Translations under genes and position numbers: made by a program
Assembly: GCF_003610785.1 (NCBI RefSeq)
Contig: NZ_RAQQ01000008.1
Location: 186,001 to 250,000 of the forward strand
Direction of reading: 5' to 3'
Length of the DNA: 64,000 nucleotides
Source: Micromonospora globbae
GTDB lineage: Bacteria; Actinomycetota; Actinomycetes; Mycobacteriales; Micromonosporaceae
Shown here: positions 6,332 to 17,388 of the stretch, in pieces
Numbering within the stretch: position 1 is the stretch's first letter
Layout: every line of letters begins with the position of its first letter
The notes under the pieces: model-generated
Database searches by the model: none
What the model was told of the DNA's origin: nothing
Seen by the model: only the letters and a program-made list of their open reading frames with translations

Positions 6332-9300
6332 ATGCAGAATCCAGCCGCACCTGCCGCGCCCGACGCCGTCCGGGAGCTGCACCGCCGCCTCTCCTCCCTG
6401 ATGTTCCGCGATCAGCGCCGGCTCCAGCGGCGGCTGGACGGCGTCCGCAAGGTGCGCGACCCGGAGCGGCGGGCGGCGGCGCTCACCGAGATCGCCGCCG
6501 AGGTCGACCGGGCCGAGCTGCGGCTGGCGCAACGGCGGGCCGCGGTGCCGGAGATCACCTATCCGGCCGGCCTGCCGGTGAGCGAACGCAAGGACGACCT
6601 CGCCGCCGCCATCCGCGACCACCAGGTGGTCATCGTGGCCGGGGAGACCGGCTCCGGCAAGACCACCCAGCTGCCGAAGATCTGCCTGGAGCTGGGCCGC
6701 GGCGTGCACGGGCTCATCGGGCACACCCAGCCCCGCCGGCTGGCCGCGCGTACGGTGGCCGACCGGATCGCCCAGGAGCTCGGCACCGAGCTGGGCGACG
6801 TCGTCGGCTACAAGGTCCGCTTCACCGACCAGGTGAGCGAGCGCAGCCTCGTGAAGCTGATGACCGACGGCATCCTGCTCGCCGAGCTGCAGACCGACCG
6901 GATGCTGCGCCAGTACGACACGCTGATCGTCGACGAGGCCCACGAGCGCAGCCTCAACATCGACTTCATCCTCGGCTACCTGAAGCAGCTCCTCCCCCGC
7001 CGTCCCGACCTCAAGGTGATCATCACCTCGGCGACCATCGAGACCGACCGGTTCGCCCGGCACTTCGCCGACGCCGAGGGCAACCCCGCGCCGGTGGTCG
7101 AGGTGTCCGGCCGGACCTACCCGGTGGAGGTGCGTTACCGGCCGCTGGTCGAGGTCACCGGGTCGGAGGAGGACGACGGGGACGAGGAGAACGTCCGCGA
7201 CCAGATCCAGGCGATCGGCGACGCCGTCGAGGAGCTGGCCGCCGAGGGCCCCGGCGACATCCTGGTCTTCCTCAGCGGCGAGCGGGAGATCCGCGACACC
7301 GCCGAGGCGCTGGGCCGGCTGGTGGAGAAGAAGCCGGCGCTGCGTGGCACCGAGATCCTGCCGCTGTACGCCCGCCTCTCCACCGCCGAACAGCACCGGG
7401 TGTTCGCCCCGCACCGCGGGCGGCGGGTCGTGCTGGCGACCAACGTGGCGGAGACGTCGCTGACCGTTCCCGGCATCAAGTACGTGGTGGACGCGGGCAC
7501 CGCCCGCATCTCCCGCTACAGCAACCGGCTGAAGGTGCAGCGGCTGCCGATCGAGCCGATCTCGCAGGCGTCGGCCAACCAGCGCAAGGGACGCTGTGGC
7601 CGCACCTCCGACGGCATCTGCATCCGCCTCTACGACGAGCAGGACTTCCTCTCCCGTCCGGAGTTCACCGACCCGGAGATCCTGCGGACGAACCTCGCGT
7701 CGGTGATCCTCCAGATGACCGCGATCGGGCTCGGCGACATCGCGGCGTTCCCGTTCATCGACCCGCCGGACCGGCGGAACATCACCGACGGCGTCAACCT
7801 GCTGCACGAGCTGGGCGCCCTCGACCCGACCGAGACCGACCCGGCGAAGCGCCTCACCTCGCTGGGGCGGCGGCTGGCGCAGCTTCCGGTCGACCCCCGG
7901 CTGGCCCGGATGGTGGTCGAGGGCGAGCGCAACGGCTGCGCCACCGAGGTCATGGTCATCGCCGCGGCGCTGTCGATCCAGGATCCGCGGGAGCGGCCGG
8001 CCGACCGGCAGGCCCAGGCCGACCAGGCGCACGCCCGGTTCACCGACCGCGAGTCGGACTTCGTGGCGCTGCTCAACCTGTGGCGCTACCTGCGCGAGCA
8101 GCAACGGGCCCTGTCCTCCAGCGCCTTCCGACGCATGTGCAAGGCCGAGTACCTCAACTACCTGCGGGTGCGCGAGTGGCAGGACATCGTGAGCCAGCTG
8201 CGCCAGGTGCTGCGTACGCCCGAACCGGCCGGCGGCGGGCGACCGGGCCGCGGGGAGGGCCGGCGCGGCGCCGACGGTGACGGCCGGCCCGGCGGTGACG
8301 GCCGGCGCGGGGTCGGCGCGGACCTGCCGGAGGAGATCGACACCGCGCGGGTGCACCAGTCGCTGCTGGCCGGCCTGCTCTCCCACGTGGGGCTCAAGGA
8401 CCCGCAGAAGAACGAGTACCTGGGTGCCCGCGGCGCGAAGTTCGCGCTCTTCCCCGGCTCGGCGCTGTTCCGCAAGCCGCCCCGCTGGGTGATGGCCGCC
8501 GAGCTGGTGGAGACCTCCCGGCTGTGGGGCCGGATCGCCGGCCGGGTCGAGCCGGAGTGGGTCGAGCCGCTCGCCCAGCACCTCGTCAAGCGCAGCTACA
8601 GCGAGCCGCACTGGGAGAAGAAGCAGGCGGCCGTGATGGCGTACGAGAAGGTCACGCTCTACGGCATCCCGCTGGTCACCTCGCGCAAGGTGAACTTCGG
8701 GCGCATCGACCCGGCGTTGAGCCGCGAGCTGTTCATCCGGCACGCGCTGGTCGAGGGCGACTGGCAGACCCACCACCAGTTCTGGCAGGACAACCAGCGG
8801 CTGCTGGCCGAGATCGAGGAGCTGGAGAACCGCGCCCGCCGCCGGGACATCCTCGTCGACGACCAGACCATCTTCGACTTCTACGACGCCCGCATCCCGG
8901 CCGACGTGGTCTCCGGACGCCACTTCGACGCCTGGTGGAAGAAGGCCCGCCGCGACCGACCCGACCTGCTCACCTTCACCCGGGAGCTGCTGGTCAACGC
9001 GGGTCGGGGCGGGGTCGACGAGGCCGACTACCCGGACGAGTGGCGGGCCGACGGCGTGGCGCTGCCGCTCACGTACCGGTTCGAGCCGGGCACCCCGACC
9101 GACGGCGTCACGGTGGACATCCCGCTGCCGCTGCTCAACCAGGTGCCGGCGGAGAGCTTCGACTGGCAGGTGCCGGGGCTGCGCGAGGAACTGGTGATCG
9201 CGCTGATCCGCTCGCTACCCAAGGCGCTGCGCCGCAACTTCGTGCCGGTGCCCGACTACGCGCGGGCGGCGCTCGCCGCGATGCCGGCCGGCGAGGAGCC

Positions 9301-10390
9301 GCTGCTGGACGCGCTGACCCGGCAACTGCGCCGGATGACCGGGGTCACCGTGCCGCGCGACGCCTGGGACCTCACGAAGCTCCCGGCGCACCTGCGGGTG
9401 ACGTTCCGGGTGCTCGGGGAGGACGACCGGCCGGTCGCCGAGGGCAAGGACCTGCCGGCGCTGCAACGGCAGCTCAAGGCGGAGGTACGCCAGGTGGTGG
9501 CGGCCGCCGCGCCGGACGTGGCCCGCACCGGGCTGCGCGAGTGGAGCATCGGCACGCTCCCCCGGACCATCGAGCAGGTCCGCGCGGGGTACGCGGTGAC
9601 CGCGTACCCGGCGCTGGTCGACGAGGGCGCCACGGTCGGCGTACGGGTCTTCGACTCGGCGGAGGAGGCGGAGGCGGCCCACTGGGCGGGCACGCGGCGG
9701 CTGCTGCGGCTCACTGTCCCGTCCCCGGCGACGTTCCTGCAGGGGCGGCTGTCGAACGAGGCGAAGCTGGCGCTGTCGCGCAACCCGCACGGCGGGGTGC
9801 AGGCGCTCATCGAGGACGCGACCGGCGCGGCCATCGACAAGCTGATCGCCGACGCGGGCGGCCCGGCCTGGGACGCCGACGGTTTCGCCGCCCTGCGGGA
9901 GCGGGTCCGCGCCGACCTGGTCGACACCGTGGTCGAGGTGATGGAGCGGGTACGCCGGGTGCTCGCCGCGGCGTACGCGGTGGAGCAGCGGCTCGGCGCC
10001 ACGAAGAACCTGGCCGTGGTGGCCGCCCTGGCCGACATCCGCAACCAGCTCACCGGCCTCGTGCACGCCGGGTTCGTCACCGAGGCCGGGTACGCCCGCC
10101 TGCCGGACCTGCTGCGCTACCTCACCGCGATCGAGCGGCGCCTGGACCGGCTGCCCGGCAACCCGCAGCGCGACAAGCAGCAGCAGGACCGCATCGCCGT
10201 GGTGCAGAAGGAGTACCAGGAGATGCTCGCGGCGCTGCCACCGGCGCGGCGGCGGTCGGCGACGGCCCGGCAGATCCGCTGGATGATCGAGGAGCTGCGG
10301 GTGAACGTGTTCGCCCAGGCGCTCGGCACCCCGTACCCCGTGTCGGAGCAGCGCATCTACCGGGCGATGGACGAGGCCGAGGGTCGCTGA
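6332..10390 (+). CDS. hrpA: ATP-dependent DEAH-box RNA helicase HrpA
   Basis: A 1,352-residue protein with the full HrpA architecture and usual family length. Helicase motifs are I GETGSGKTT (~104-112), II DEAH (~200-203), III SAT (~234-236) and VI QRKGRCGR (~415-422). They are followed by the HA2/winged-helix region, an OB-like domain and the long DUF3418 C-terminal region (from about residue 750). HrpA unwinds RNA using NTP; in Escherichia coli it has been linked to fimbrial mRNA processing and ribosome-collision rescue. A Gly/Arg/Asp-rich linker near residues 630-660 is poorly conserved. I chose the ATG at 6332 over an in-frame GTG at 6263 because the extra residues look non-coding and TATCCT lies about ten bases before the ATG. 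The stop lies four bases from the convergent LysR gene. Confidence 0.93.
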   Translation: MQNPAAPAAPDAVRELHRRLSSLMFRDQRRLQRRLDGVRKVRDPERRAAALTEIAAEVDRAELRLAQRRAAVPEITYPAGLPVSERKDDLAAAIRDHQVVIVAGETGSGKTTQLPKICLELGRGVHGLIGHTQPRRLAARTVADRIAQELGTELGDVVGYKVRFTDQVSERSLVKLMTDGILLAELQTDRMLRQYDTLIVDEAHERSLNIDFILGYLKQLLPRRPDLKVIITSATIETDRFARHFADAEGNPAPVVEVSGRTYPVEVRYRPLVEVTGSEEDDGDEENVRDQIQAIGDAVEELAAEGPGDILVFLSGEREIRDTAEALGRLVEKKPALRGTEILPLYARLSTAEQHRVFAPHRGRRVVLATNVAETSLTVPGIKYVVDAGTARISRYSNRLKVQRLPIEPISQASANQRKGRCGRTSDGICIRLYDEQDFLSRPEFTDPEILRTNLASVILQMTAIGLGDIAAFPFIDPPDRRNITDGVNLLHELGALDPTETDPAKRLTSLGRRLAQLPVDPRLARMVVEGERNGCATEVMVIAAALSIQDPRERPADRQAQADQAHARFTDRESDFVALLNLWRYLREQQRALSSSAFRRMCKAEYLNYLRVREWQDIVSQLRQVLRTPEPAGGGRPGRGEGRRGADGDGRPGGDGRRGVGADLPEEIDTARVHQSLLAGLLSHVGLKDPQKNEYLGARGAKFALFPGSALFRKPPRWVMAAELVETSRLWGRIAGRVEPEWVEPLAQHLVKRSYSEPHWEKKQAAVMAYEKVTLYGIPLVTSRKVNFGRIDPALSRELFIRHALVEGDWQTHHQFWQDNQRLLAEIEELENRARRRDILVDDQTIFDFYDARIPADVVSGRHFDAWWKKARRDRPDLLTFTRELLVNAGRGGVDEADYPDEWRADGVALPLTYRFEPGTPTDGVTVDIPLPLLNQVPAESFDWQVPGLREELVIALIRSLPKALRRNFVPVPDYARAALAAMPAGEEPLLDALTRQLRRMTGVTVPRDAWDLTKLPAHLRVTFRVLGEDDRPVAEGKDLPALQRQLKAEVRQVVAAAAPDVARTGLREWSIGTLPRTIEQVRAGYAVTAYPALVDEGATVGVRVFDSAEEAEAAHWAGTRRLLRLTVPSPATFLQGRLSNEAKLALSRNPHGGVQALIEDATGAAIDKLIADAGGPAWDADGFAALRERVRADLVDTVVEVMERVRRVLAAAYAVEQRLGATKNLAVVAALADIRNQLTGLVHAGFVTEAGYARLPDLLRYLTAIERRLDRLPGNPQRDKQQQDRIAVVQKEYQEMLAALPPARRRSATARQIRWMIEELRVNVFAQALGTPYPVSEQRIYRAMDEAEGR

Positions 10391-10394
10391 CCGG

Positions 10395-11330
10395 TCAGAG
10401 TGGTTCGACGCCGGGCGGCAGCTCGCCGTCGGCGGTGGCGTCGCGCACGTACTCCAGGAGGATCCGGCGCAGCTCCCGGCCGGCGTTGGTGGGCACGACG
10501 TCCCTGCGCCGGGCGACCGCGATGGTCCGGGTCACGCCGGGCGGGGCCAGCCGGGTGACGCGGACGCGCGGGCGGCGCGCGACCACGATGCCGGGCACCA
10601 GCGCGACGCCCAGCCCGGCCTCGACGAAGCTCAGCACGGCGTCCATCTCGCCGCCGTCGACGGCGAACGTCGGCTCGAAGCCCGCGGCGCGGCAGGCCTG
10701 GATCGTCGCGTCGCGTAGGTCGTAGCCCTCCCGGAACATCACCATGGGCCGGTCCCGCAGGTCGGTGATGCGCAGTTCCCCGCCGGGGGTGGTGGCCGGT
10801 AGCTCCTCCAGCGAGGCGACCACGAGGCTCTCCCGCAGGATCGGGTCGGCGCGCAGCCCGGGGTCGGGCCCCTGCGCCGGCATGATGATCAGCGCCAGGT
10901 CCAGGTCGCCCCGGAGCAGGTCGCGCACCAGGTCCTGCGAGCCGCCCTCCTCCACCCGCAGGTCGACGGCGGGATGGGCGTCGCGGAACCGGCGCAGCAC
11001 CGGCGGGGCGAGGGAGGTGGCGAGGCTCGGGGTGGCGCCCAGGCGGACCCGCCCGCGGCGCAGGCCGACCAGCTCCTGCACCTCGCGGGTGGCCGTGTCG
11101 ACGTCGGCGAGGATCCGCTTGGCCAACGGCAGCAGCACCTCGCCGGCGGCCGTGAGGGCGATGTTGCCCCTTACCCGTTCGAAGAGCGGGGCGCCGAGGT
11201 CGGCCTCCAGAGCGTGAATTTGCTTACTCAACGAGGGCTGGGTTATGCCGACGATGTCGGCGGCTTGGGTGAAATGTCGTACTTCTGCGACCGCCACGAA
11301 GTACCTCAGCTGATGCAGCTGCATCCTCAT
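10395..11330 (-). CDS. LysR-family transcriptional regulator next to sdhCAB
   Basis: A 311-residue LTTR. The N-terminal winged helix-turn-helix is LRYFVAVAEVRHFTQAADIVGITQPSLSKQIHALEADLG, split by the usual turn. The effector-binding domain starts near residue 92 (VRLGATPSLATSLAPPVLRRF) and contains the typical LDLALI and AGLGVALVPG segments. It is transcribed away from sdhC with ~70 bp between start codons, and an LTTR-type T-N11-A palindrome overlaps its own start. It is therefore a good candidate to control itself and the succinate dehydrogenase operon. Two ATGs (11330, 11324) are possible; neither has a strong ribosome binding site. The inducer is unknown. Confidence 0.88.
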   Translation of the reverse strand: MRMQLHQLRYFVAVAEVRHFTQAADIVGITQPSLSKQIHALEADLGAPLFERVRGNIALTAAGEVLLPLAKRILADVDTATREVQELVGLRRGRVRLGATPSLATSLAPPVLRRFRDAHPAVDLRVEEGGSQDLVRDLLRGDLDLALIIMPAQGPDPGLRADPILRESLVVASLEELPATTPGGELRITDLRDRPMVMFREGYDLRDATIQACRAAGFEPTFAVDGGEMDAVLSFVEAGLGVALVPGIVVARRPRVRVTRLAPPGVTRTIAVARRRDVVPTNAGRELRRILLEYVRDATADGELPPGVEPL

Positions 11331-11343
11331 AGCTTACGGCTAT
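11329..11343. promoter_or_regulatory. LysR-type T-N11-A palindrome between lysR and sdhC
   Basis: ATAGC-TTACG-GCTAT is a perfect 5-bp inverted repeat around a 5-nt centre and contains the LTTR consensus T-N11-A. It overlaps the first codon of the regulator and lies ~60 bp before sdhC, a usual position for an LTTR site serving two divergent genes. Confidence 0.6.
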
Positions 11344-11388
11344 CAAGGCTGCGAGGTCGATGCATTGGACGACTGATCAATCTGCTCC

Positions 11389-11394
11389 TAGCGT
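11389..11394 (+). promoter_or_regulatory. -10 box TAGCGT of sdhCAB
   Basis: TAGCGT lies seven bases before the GTG at 11402. TTGGAC (11365-11370) is a possible -35 with an 18-bp spacer. This supports leaderless translation from 11402. Confidence 0.5.
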
Positions 11395-11401
11395 CGGCCG
11401 T

Positions 11402-12094
11402 GTGGTAGTCACGACGAGAACACGGTCGCCCATCCGCTCCAACGTCGGCCTCAAGGCCGTCATGGCGGTGACGGGCATCATCCTGGTGCTGTTCCTCATC
11501 GCGCACATGCTCGGCAACCTCAAGGTCTTCACGGGGGCGACCTCGTTCGACCACTACGCGCACTGGTTGCGGGACATCGGCAAGCCGGTGCTGCCGGGCG
11601 TCTGGTTCCTCTGGATCCAGCGCGGCGTGCTGACGGTCGCCGTCCTGGCGCACATCGCCGCCGCCACCGTGCTCGCGCGCCGCTCGCGCGCCGCCCGCCC
11701 CGTCCGGTACGCGCACCGCCCGAAGGTCCAGGGCAGCTACGCGGCCCGCACGATGCGCTGGGGCGGGGTCATCATCCTGCTCTTCGTGATCTACCACCTC
11801 CTGGACCTGACCACCGGTCACCTGAACCCGGTCGGCGACCCGAGCAAGCCCTACAGCAACGTCGTCGCCGACTTCGCGCCGGAGCGCTGGTACGTCACGC
11901 TCTTCTACACGCTGGCGATCGTCGCCCTCGGGTTCCACCTGCGGCACGGCGCGTTCAGCGCGTTCCGCAGCCTCGGCCAGCAGACCCCGCGGGGCGAGGC
12001 CCGGGCGCGGGCCGCCGCGCTGGTCTTCGCCGTCGCGCTCAGCGCCGGCTTCCTGGTGGTCCCGTTCGCCGTACTCACCGGATTGGTGTCCTGA
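11402..12094 (+). CDS. sdhC: Succinate dehydrogenase cytochrome b subunit (b558 family)
   Basis: A ~230-residue integral membrane haem protein, the single-chain anchor of a Bacillus/Wolinella-type succinate:quinone oxidoreductase with about five helices. Helix 1 ([24 protein letters not shown]) carries a conserved His; further hydrophobic stretches lie near [54 protein letters not shown] and [22 protein letters not shown]. The His residues in these helices are the likely ligands of two haems b. It docks SdhA/SdhB and passes electrons to menaquinone. GTG 11402 is preferred because of the -10 box; an upstream ATG at 11360 with GAGG would add 14 residues. The stop lies one base before sdhA. Confidence 0.9.
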   Translation: MVVTTRTRSPIRSNVGLKAVMAVTGIILVLFLIAHMLGNLKVFTGATSFDHYAHWLRDIGKPVLPGVWFLWIQRGVLTVAVLAHIAAATVLARRSRAARPVRYAHRPKVQGSYAARTMRWGGVIILLFVIYHLLDLTTGHLNPVGDPSKPYSNVVADFAPERWYVTLFYTLAIVALGFHLRHGAFSAFRSLGQQTPRGEARARAAALVFAVALSAGFLVVPFAVLTGLVS

Positions 12095-12095
12095 C

Positions 12096-14029
<1,934 letters not shown>

Positions 14030-14033
<4 letters not shown>

Positions 14034-14794
14034 ACCTGACCCTGCGCATCTGGCGCCAGTCCGGCCCCGAGGACAAGGGTCGGATGGTGACCTACCAGGT
14101 CGACGACGTGTCCCCGGACATGTCGTTCCTGGAGATGCTCGACGTGCTCAACGAGCGCCTCATCCTCGCCGGAGAGGAGCCGGTGGCGTTCGACCACGAC
14201 TGCCGCGAGGGCATCTGCGGCATGTGCGGCATGATGATCAACGGCGTGGCGCACGGTCCCCAGCGCGGCACCACCACCTGCCAGCTGCACATGCGGCAGT
14301 TCTCCGACGGCGACACCATCGACATCGAGCCGTGGCGGGCGCAGGCCTTCCCGGTCATCAAGGACCTGGTGGTCAACCGGAGCGCCTTCGACAAGATCAT
14401 CGCCGCCGGCGGCTACATCACCGCGCCGACCGGCAGCGCCCCGGAGGCACACTCGGTGCCGGTCGCCAAGGCCAACGCGGACGCCGCCTTCGAGGCGGCG
14501 GCCTGCATCGGCTGCGGCGCCTGCGTGGCCGCCTGCCCCAACGGCTCCGGCATGCTCTTCACCGCCGCGAAGGTCACCCAGCTCTCGCTGCTGCCGCAGG
14601 GCCAGCCGGAGCGCTACACCCGGGTGATCGGCATGGTGGAGGCGCACGACGAGGCCGGCTTCGGCGGCTGCACCAACGCCGGCGAGTGCACGGTGGCCTG
14701 CCCGAAGGGCATCCCGCTGAACACCATCGGCCGCCTCAACCGCGACTACCTGAAGGCCACCACGAAGCAGGCCGACAACACGCCCGGCTCCTGA
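14030..14794 (+). CDS. sdhB: Succinate dehydrogenase iron-sulfur subunit
   Basis: A 254-residue electron-transfer subunit with all three clusters. The [2Fe-2S] ligands are in [10 protein letters not shown] with a later Cys in TTTCQLH. The [4Fe-4S] motif is [12 protein letters not shown]. The [3Fe-4S] motif is [16 protein letters not shown], with the last Cys shared with the 4Fe-type ligand set. It carries electrons from the FAD in SdhA to the haems and quinone site of SdhC. The GTG start overlaps the sdhA stop. A 13-bp hairpin follows the stop and should end the operon. Confidence 0.96.
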
Positions 14795-14810
14795 CGCCGG
14801 CACGCGCGAC

Positions 14811-14841
14811 GGGCCGCCGCACCCTTAAGGTGCGGCGGCCC
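14811..14841 (+). terminator. Hairpin terminator after sdhB
   Basis: gggccgccgcacc (14811-14823) pairs perfectly with ggtgcggcggccc (14829-14841) around the loop cttaa. Only a weak pyrimidine run follows (gatcgtcttcc), which is usual for actinomycete terminators. Confidence 0.75.
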
Positions 14842-15110
14842 GATCGTCTTCCCCGTCGCCGGAGATGACGACCGCTCCCGGCTCCCGCGCGAGCAGCTCG
14901 AAGAGCCCGAACGCGCCGGCGAGGCGCCGACCGCGCGGGAGCCGGCCGCGATGTCCGACCGGACCCGCCGCGCCCGAACCGGCCCACCGCCTCCACGTGC
15001 CGCCGGTAGAAGGCCTCGAAGGCCGCGGGGTCGACGCCGACGCGGAGGAGATCAGGCGCCGGAGCGCGGCCGTTACCGAACCCGGGCGGACCACCGGCCT
15101 CGGGCTGGGT
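14842..15110 (-). pseudogene. Possible remnant of an ECF-type sigma factor gene
   Basis: Within the 382-bp gap between sdhB and the dehydrogenase gene, the minus strand at 14976-15032 encodes DPAAFEAFYRRHVEAVGRF. This closely resembles the start of the sigma-70 region 2 in many actinobacterial ECF sigma factors. Downstream the similarity is lost: one frame continues as Arg/Ser/Ala-rich text and another gives LAGAFGLFELLAREPG, and no region 4 is seen. No complete gene can be built. I read it as a decayed fragment; chance similarity over 19 residues in a GC-rich frame remains possible. Confidence 0.3.
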
Positions 15111-15176
15111 CCATTTCCGGTTCAACTCCCCACACCCGGGTAGCTGTGCGGAGGCGGACTCCCGGAGGGAACGGAC

Positions 15177-16361
15177 ATGAAGGCAGTGACCTGGCAGGGC
15201 AAGCGGGACGTACGCGTCGAGGAGGTGCCCGACCCGCGCATCGAGGAGCCGACTGACGCCGTCGTGCGCGTCACGTCGACCGCCGTCTGCGGCTCCGACC
15301 TGCACCTGTACGAGGTGCTCGGCCCGTACCTCGCGCCGGGCGACATCCTCGGCCACGAGCCGATGGGCGTCGTCGAGGAGGTCGGGCCCGGGGTGACCCG
15401 GCTCAAGCCGGGTGACCGGGTGGTGGTGCCGTTCAACATCGCCTGCGGCACGTGCTGGATGTGCCAGCGGCAGCTCTACGCCCAGTGCGAGACCACCCAG
15501 GTCCGCGCCGAGGGCAAGGGCGCCGCCCTGTTCGGCTACACCTGCCTCTACGGCTCCGTGCCCGGCGGCCAGGCCGAGTACCTGCGGGTGCCGCACGCGC
15601 AGTTCGGCCCGATCACCGTGCCCGACACCGGCCCCGACGAGCGCTGGCTCTACCTCTCCGACATCCTCCCCACCGCCTGGCAGGCCGTGAAGTACGCCGA
15701 CACCCCGCCCGGCGGCACCCTCGCCGTGTTCGGGCTCGGCCCGGTCGGCCAGTTCTGCGCCCGCGTCGGGCTGCACCTCGGCGCCGGCCGGGTCATCGGC
15801 CTCGACCTGGTGCCCGAGCGGCTGGAGATGGCCCGCCGGTACGGCGTGGAGGTGCTCGACGTCCGGGACCTCGACGACGTGCCGGGCACGCTCGTCGACA
15901 TGGTGGACGGCCGCGGCCCGGACGCGGTGATCGACGCGGTCGGCATGGAGGCGCACGGCTCCCCCGCCGGCAAGCTCGCCCAGGCCGCCGCCGGCCTGCT
16001 CCCCGACCGGCTCGCCCAGGCGATGACCGACCGGGTCGGCGTGGACCGGCTCAGCGTGCTGCACGCCGCCCTGAAGTCCGTCCGCCGCGGCGGCACCGTC
16101 TCGCTCTCCGGCGTGTACGGCGGCGAGCTGGACCCCCTGCCGCTCATGGAGATGTTCGACCGGGGCGTGCAGCTGCGCATGGGCCAGTGCCACGTGCGTC
16201 GTTGGGTCGACGAGATCATGCCGCTGCTGAGCGGCGACGACGACCCGCTGGGCGTGGAGGACCTCCGCACGCACCGGCTGCCGTTGCAGCGGGCGCCGGA
16301 GGCGTACGAGATGTTCCAGCAGAAGCGGGACGGCTGCGTGAAGGTCGTGCTCGAACCGTGA
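15177..16361 (+). CDS. Zinc-dependent alcohol dehydrogenase (FDH-like MDR family)
   Basis: A 394-residue medium-chain dehydrogenase. The catalytic zinc site includes Cys in STAVCGSDLHLYE and the HE pair in ILGHEPMGVVEEVG. The structural zinc lobe is present as CGTCWMCQRQLYAQC. The NAD(P) Rossmann motif is VFGLGPVGQFCARVG. Length and internal motifs fit the formaldehyde-dehydrogenase-like branch often annotated as glutathione-dependent FDH-like, although actinomycetes lack glutathione, so the real substrate is unknown. GGAGGGAAC lies just before the ATG. The stop overlaps the GTG of the following SDR by four bases, so the two are coexpressed and may act in sequence on an alcohol or carbonyl substrate. 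Confidence 0.88.
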   Translation: MKAVTWQGKRDVRVEEVPDPRIEEPTDAVVRVTSTAVCGSDLHLYEVLGPYLAPGDILGHEPMGVVEEVGPGVTRLKPGDRVVVPFNIACGTCWMCQRQLYAQCETTQVRAEGKGAALFGYTCLYGSVPGGQAEYLRVPHAQFGPITVPDTGPDERWLYLSDILPTAWQAVKYADTPPGGTLAVFGLGPVGQFCARVGLHLGAGRVIGLDLVPERLEMARRYGVEVLDVRDLDDVPGTLVDMVDGRGPDAVIDAVGMEAHGSPAGKLAQAAAGLLPDRLAQAMTDRVGVDRLSVLHAALKSVRRGGTVSLSGVYGGELDPLPLMEMFDRGVQLRMGQCHVRRWVDEIMPLLSGDDDPLGVEDLRTHRLPLQRAPEAYEMFQQKRDGCVKVVLEP

Positions 16362-17302
16362 GCCGGGTCGTGGTGGTCGTCGGCGCCACCAGCGGGATCG
16401 GTCGGGTGGCCGCCCGGGAGTTCGCCCGGCGCGGCGACCGGCTGGTGCTCGCCGCCCGCGCGCCGCAGACCCTCGAGGACGTACGCGCGGAGTGCGCCGC
16501 CGAGGGCGCCGAGGTGCTCGTCGTACCGACCGACGTGACCGCTCCCGGGGCGCTGGCGGCGCTCGCCGACGCGGCCGTCGCGCGGTTCGGCCGGATCGAC
16601 GCCTGGGTGCACACGGCCGCCGTCACCGCGTACGGGCGCTTCGACGAGGTGCCCGGGCGGATCTTCGACCAGGTCGTGCGCACCGACCTGCTGGCCGCCG
16701 CCGAGGCGGCCCGGGTGGCGCTGCGGCACTTCCGGTCCACCGGCTCGGGCACCCTCGTCCTCACCGGGTCCGTGCTGGGCCACATCACGGCGCCGTACCT
16801 GAGCGGGTACGTGGCCGCGAAGTGGGGGCTGACCGGGCTCGTGCGCACCCTCCAGCAGGAGCTGCGGGACCTGCCGGACGTCCACGTCTGCCTGGTCAGC
16901 CCCGGCAGCGTGGACACACCCATCTACCAGCGGGCGGCCAACCACCTGGGACTCGTCGGGCGGCCACCGCCGCCGGTCGCGACACCGGAGCGGGTCGCCC
17001 GGGCCGTGGTCGACTGCGTCGCGCGGCCCCGCCGCGAGGTGTCGGTGGGACGGCTGAACCCGCTGATGCGGGCCGGCTTCACCGTGCTCCCCGGCCTGTA
17101 CGACGCCCTCGTCGGCCCGCTCATGCGGCGGCTCGGGCTGGCCGACGAACCGGCGCCCGCGCACGACGGGGTCCTCTTCGCCGCCGACCCGGCCAGCGAG
17201 GCGGTGCGCGGCGGCTGGCTGCCGGACGTCGGGCACCTGCTGCGCACCGCCGCGGCGCTGCCCGCGTCGGCCGGCACGCGCCTCCTGAGACGGGTGCGGT
17301 GA
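16358..17302 (+). CDS. Short-chain dehydrogenase/reductase
   Basis: A 314-residue NAD(P)-dependent oxidoreductase of the classical SDR type. The cofactor motif GATSGIG (~9-15) follows the first strand VVVVVG. The catalytic triad is Ser in LTGSVLG and Y-x-x-x-K in SGYVAAKWG, followed by PGSVDTPIY. The C-terminal ~80 residues extend past the usual SDR core, with a hydrophobic stretch (FTVLPGLYDALVGPLM) that may sit against the membrane. This layout is common in actinobacterial YqjQ/DltE-like SDRs. It starts inside the stop of the zinc dehydrogenase gene. The substrate is unknown. Confidence 0.85.
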   Translation: MSRVVVVVGATSGIGRVAAREFARRGDRLVLAARAPQTLEDVRAECAAEGAEVLVVPTDVTAPGALAALADAAVARFGRIDAWVHTAAVTAYGRFDEVPGRIFDQVVRTDLLAAAEAARVALRHFRSTGSGTLVLTGSVLGHITAPYLSGYVAAKWGLTGLVRTLQQELRDLPDVHVCLVSPGSVDTPIYQRAANHLGLVGRPPPPVATPERVARAVVDCVARPRREVSVGRLNPLMRAGFTVLPGLYDALVGPLMRRLGLADEPAPAHDGVLFAADPASEAVRGGWLPDVGHLLRTAAALPASAGTRLLRRVR

Positions 17303-17388
17303 GGCGTCAGCGGGATCACGCCCGTCGATCGGTTCGCCTAGTGTGGTGGGCCGGAGATCATTCCGGTGCGCCACGACGGGAGAGACAA

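Noticed and set aside
6203..8923. A 906-codon open frame on the minus strand opposite hrpA
   Set aside because: Composition is dominated by Leu/Gly/Val/Arg/Asp without motifs, while the plus strand carries all HrpA helicase motifs.
14825..15094. Small minus-strand gene after sdhB
   Set aside because: No ribosome binding site or fold; only a 19-residue sigma-factor-like run, in a different frame, seems meaningful.
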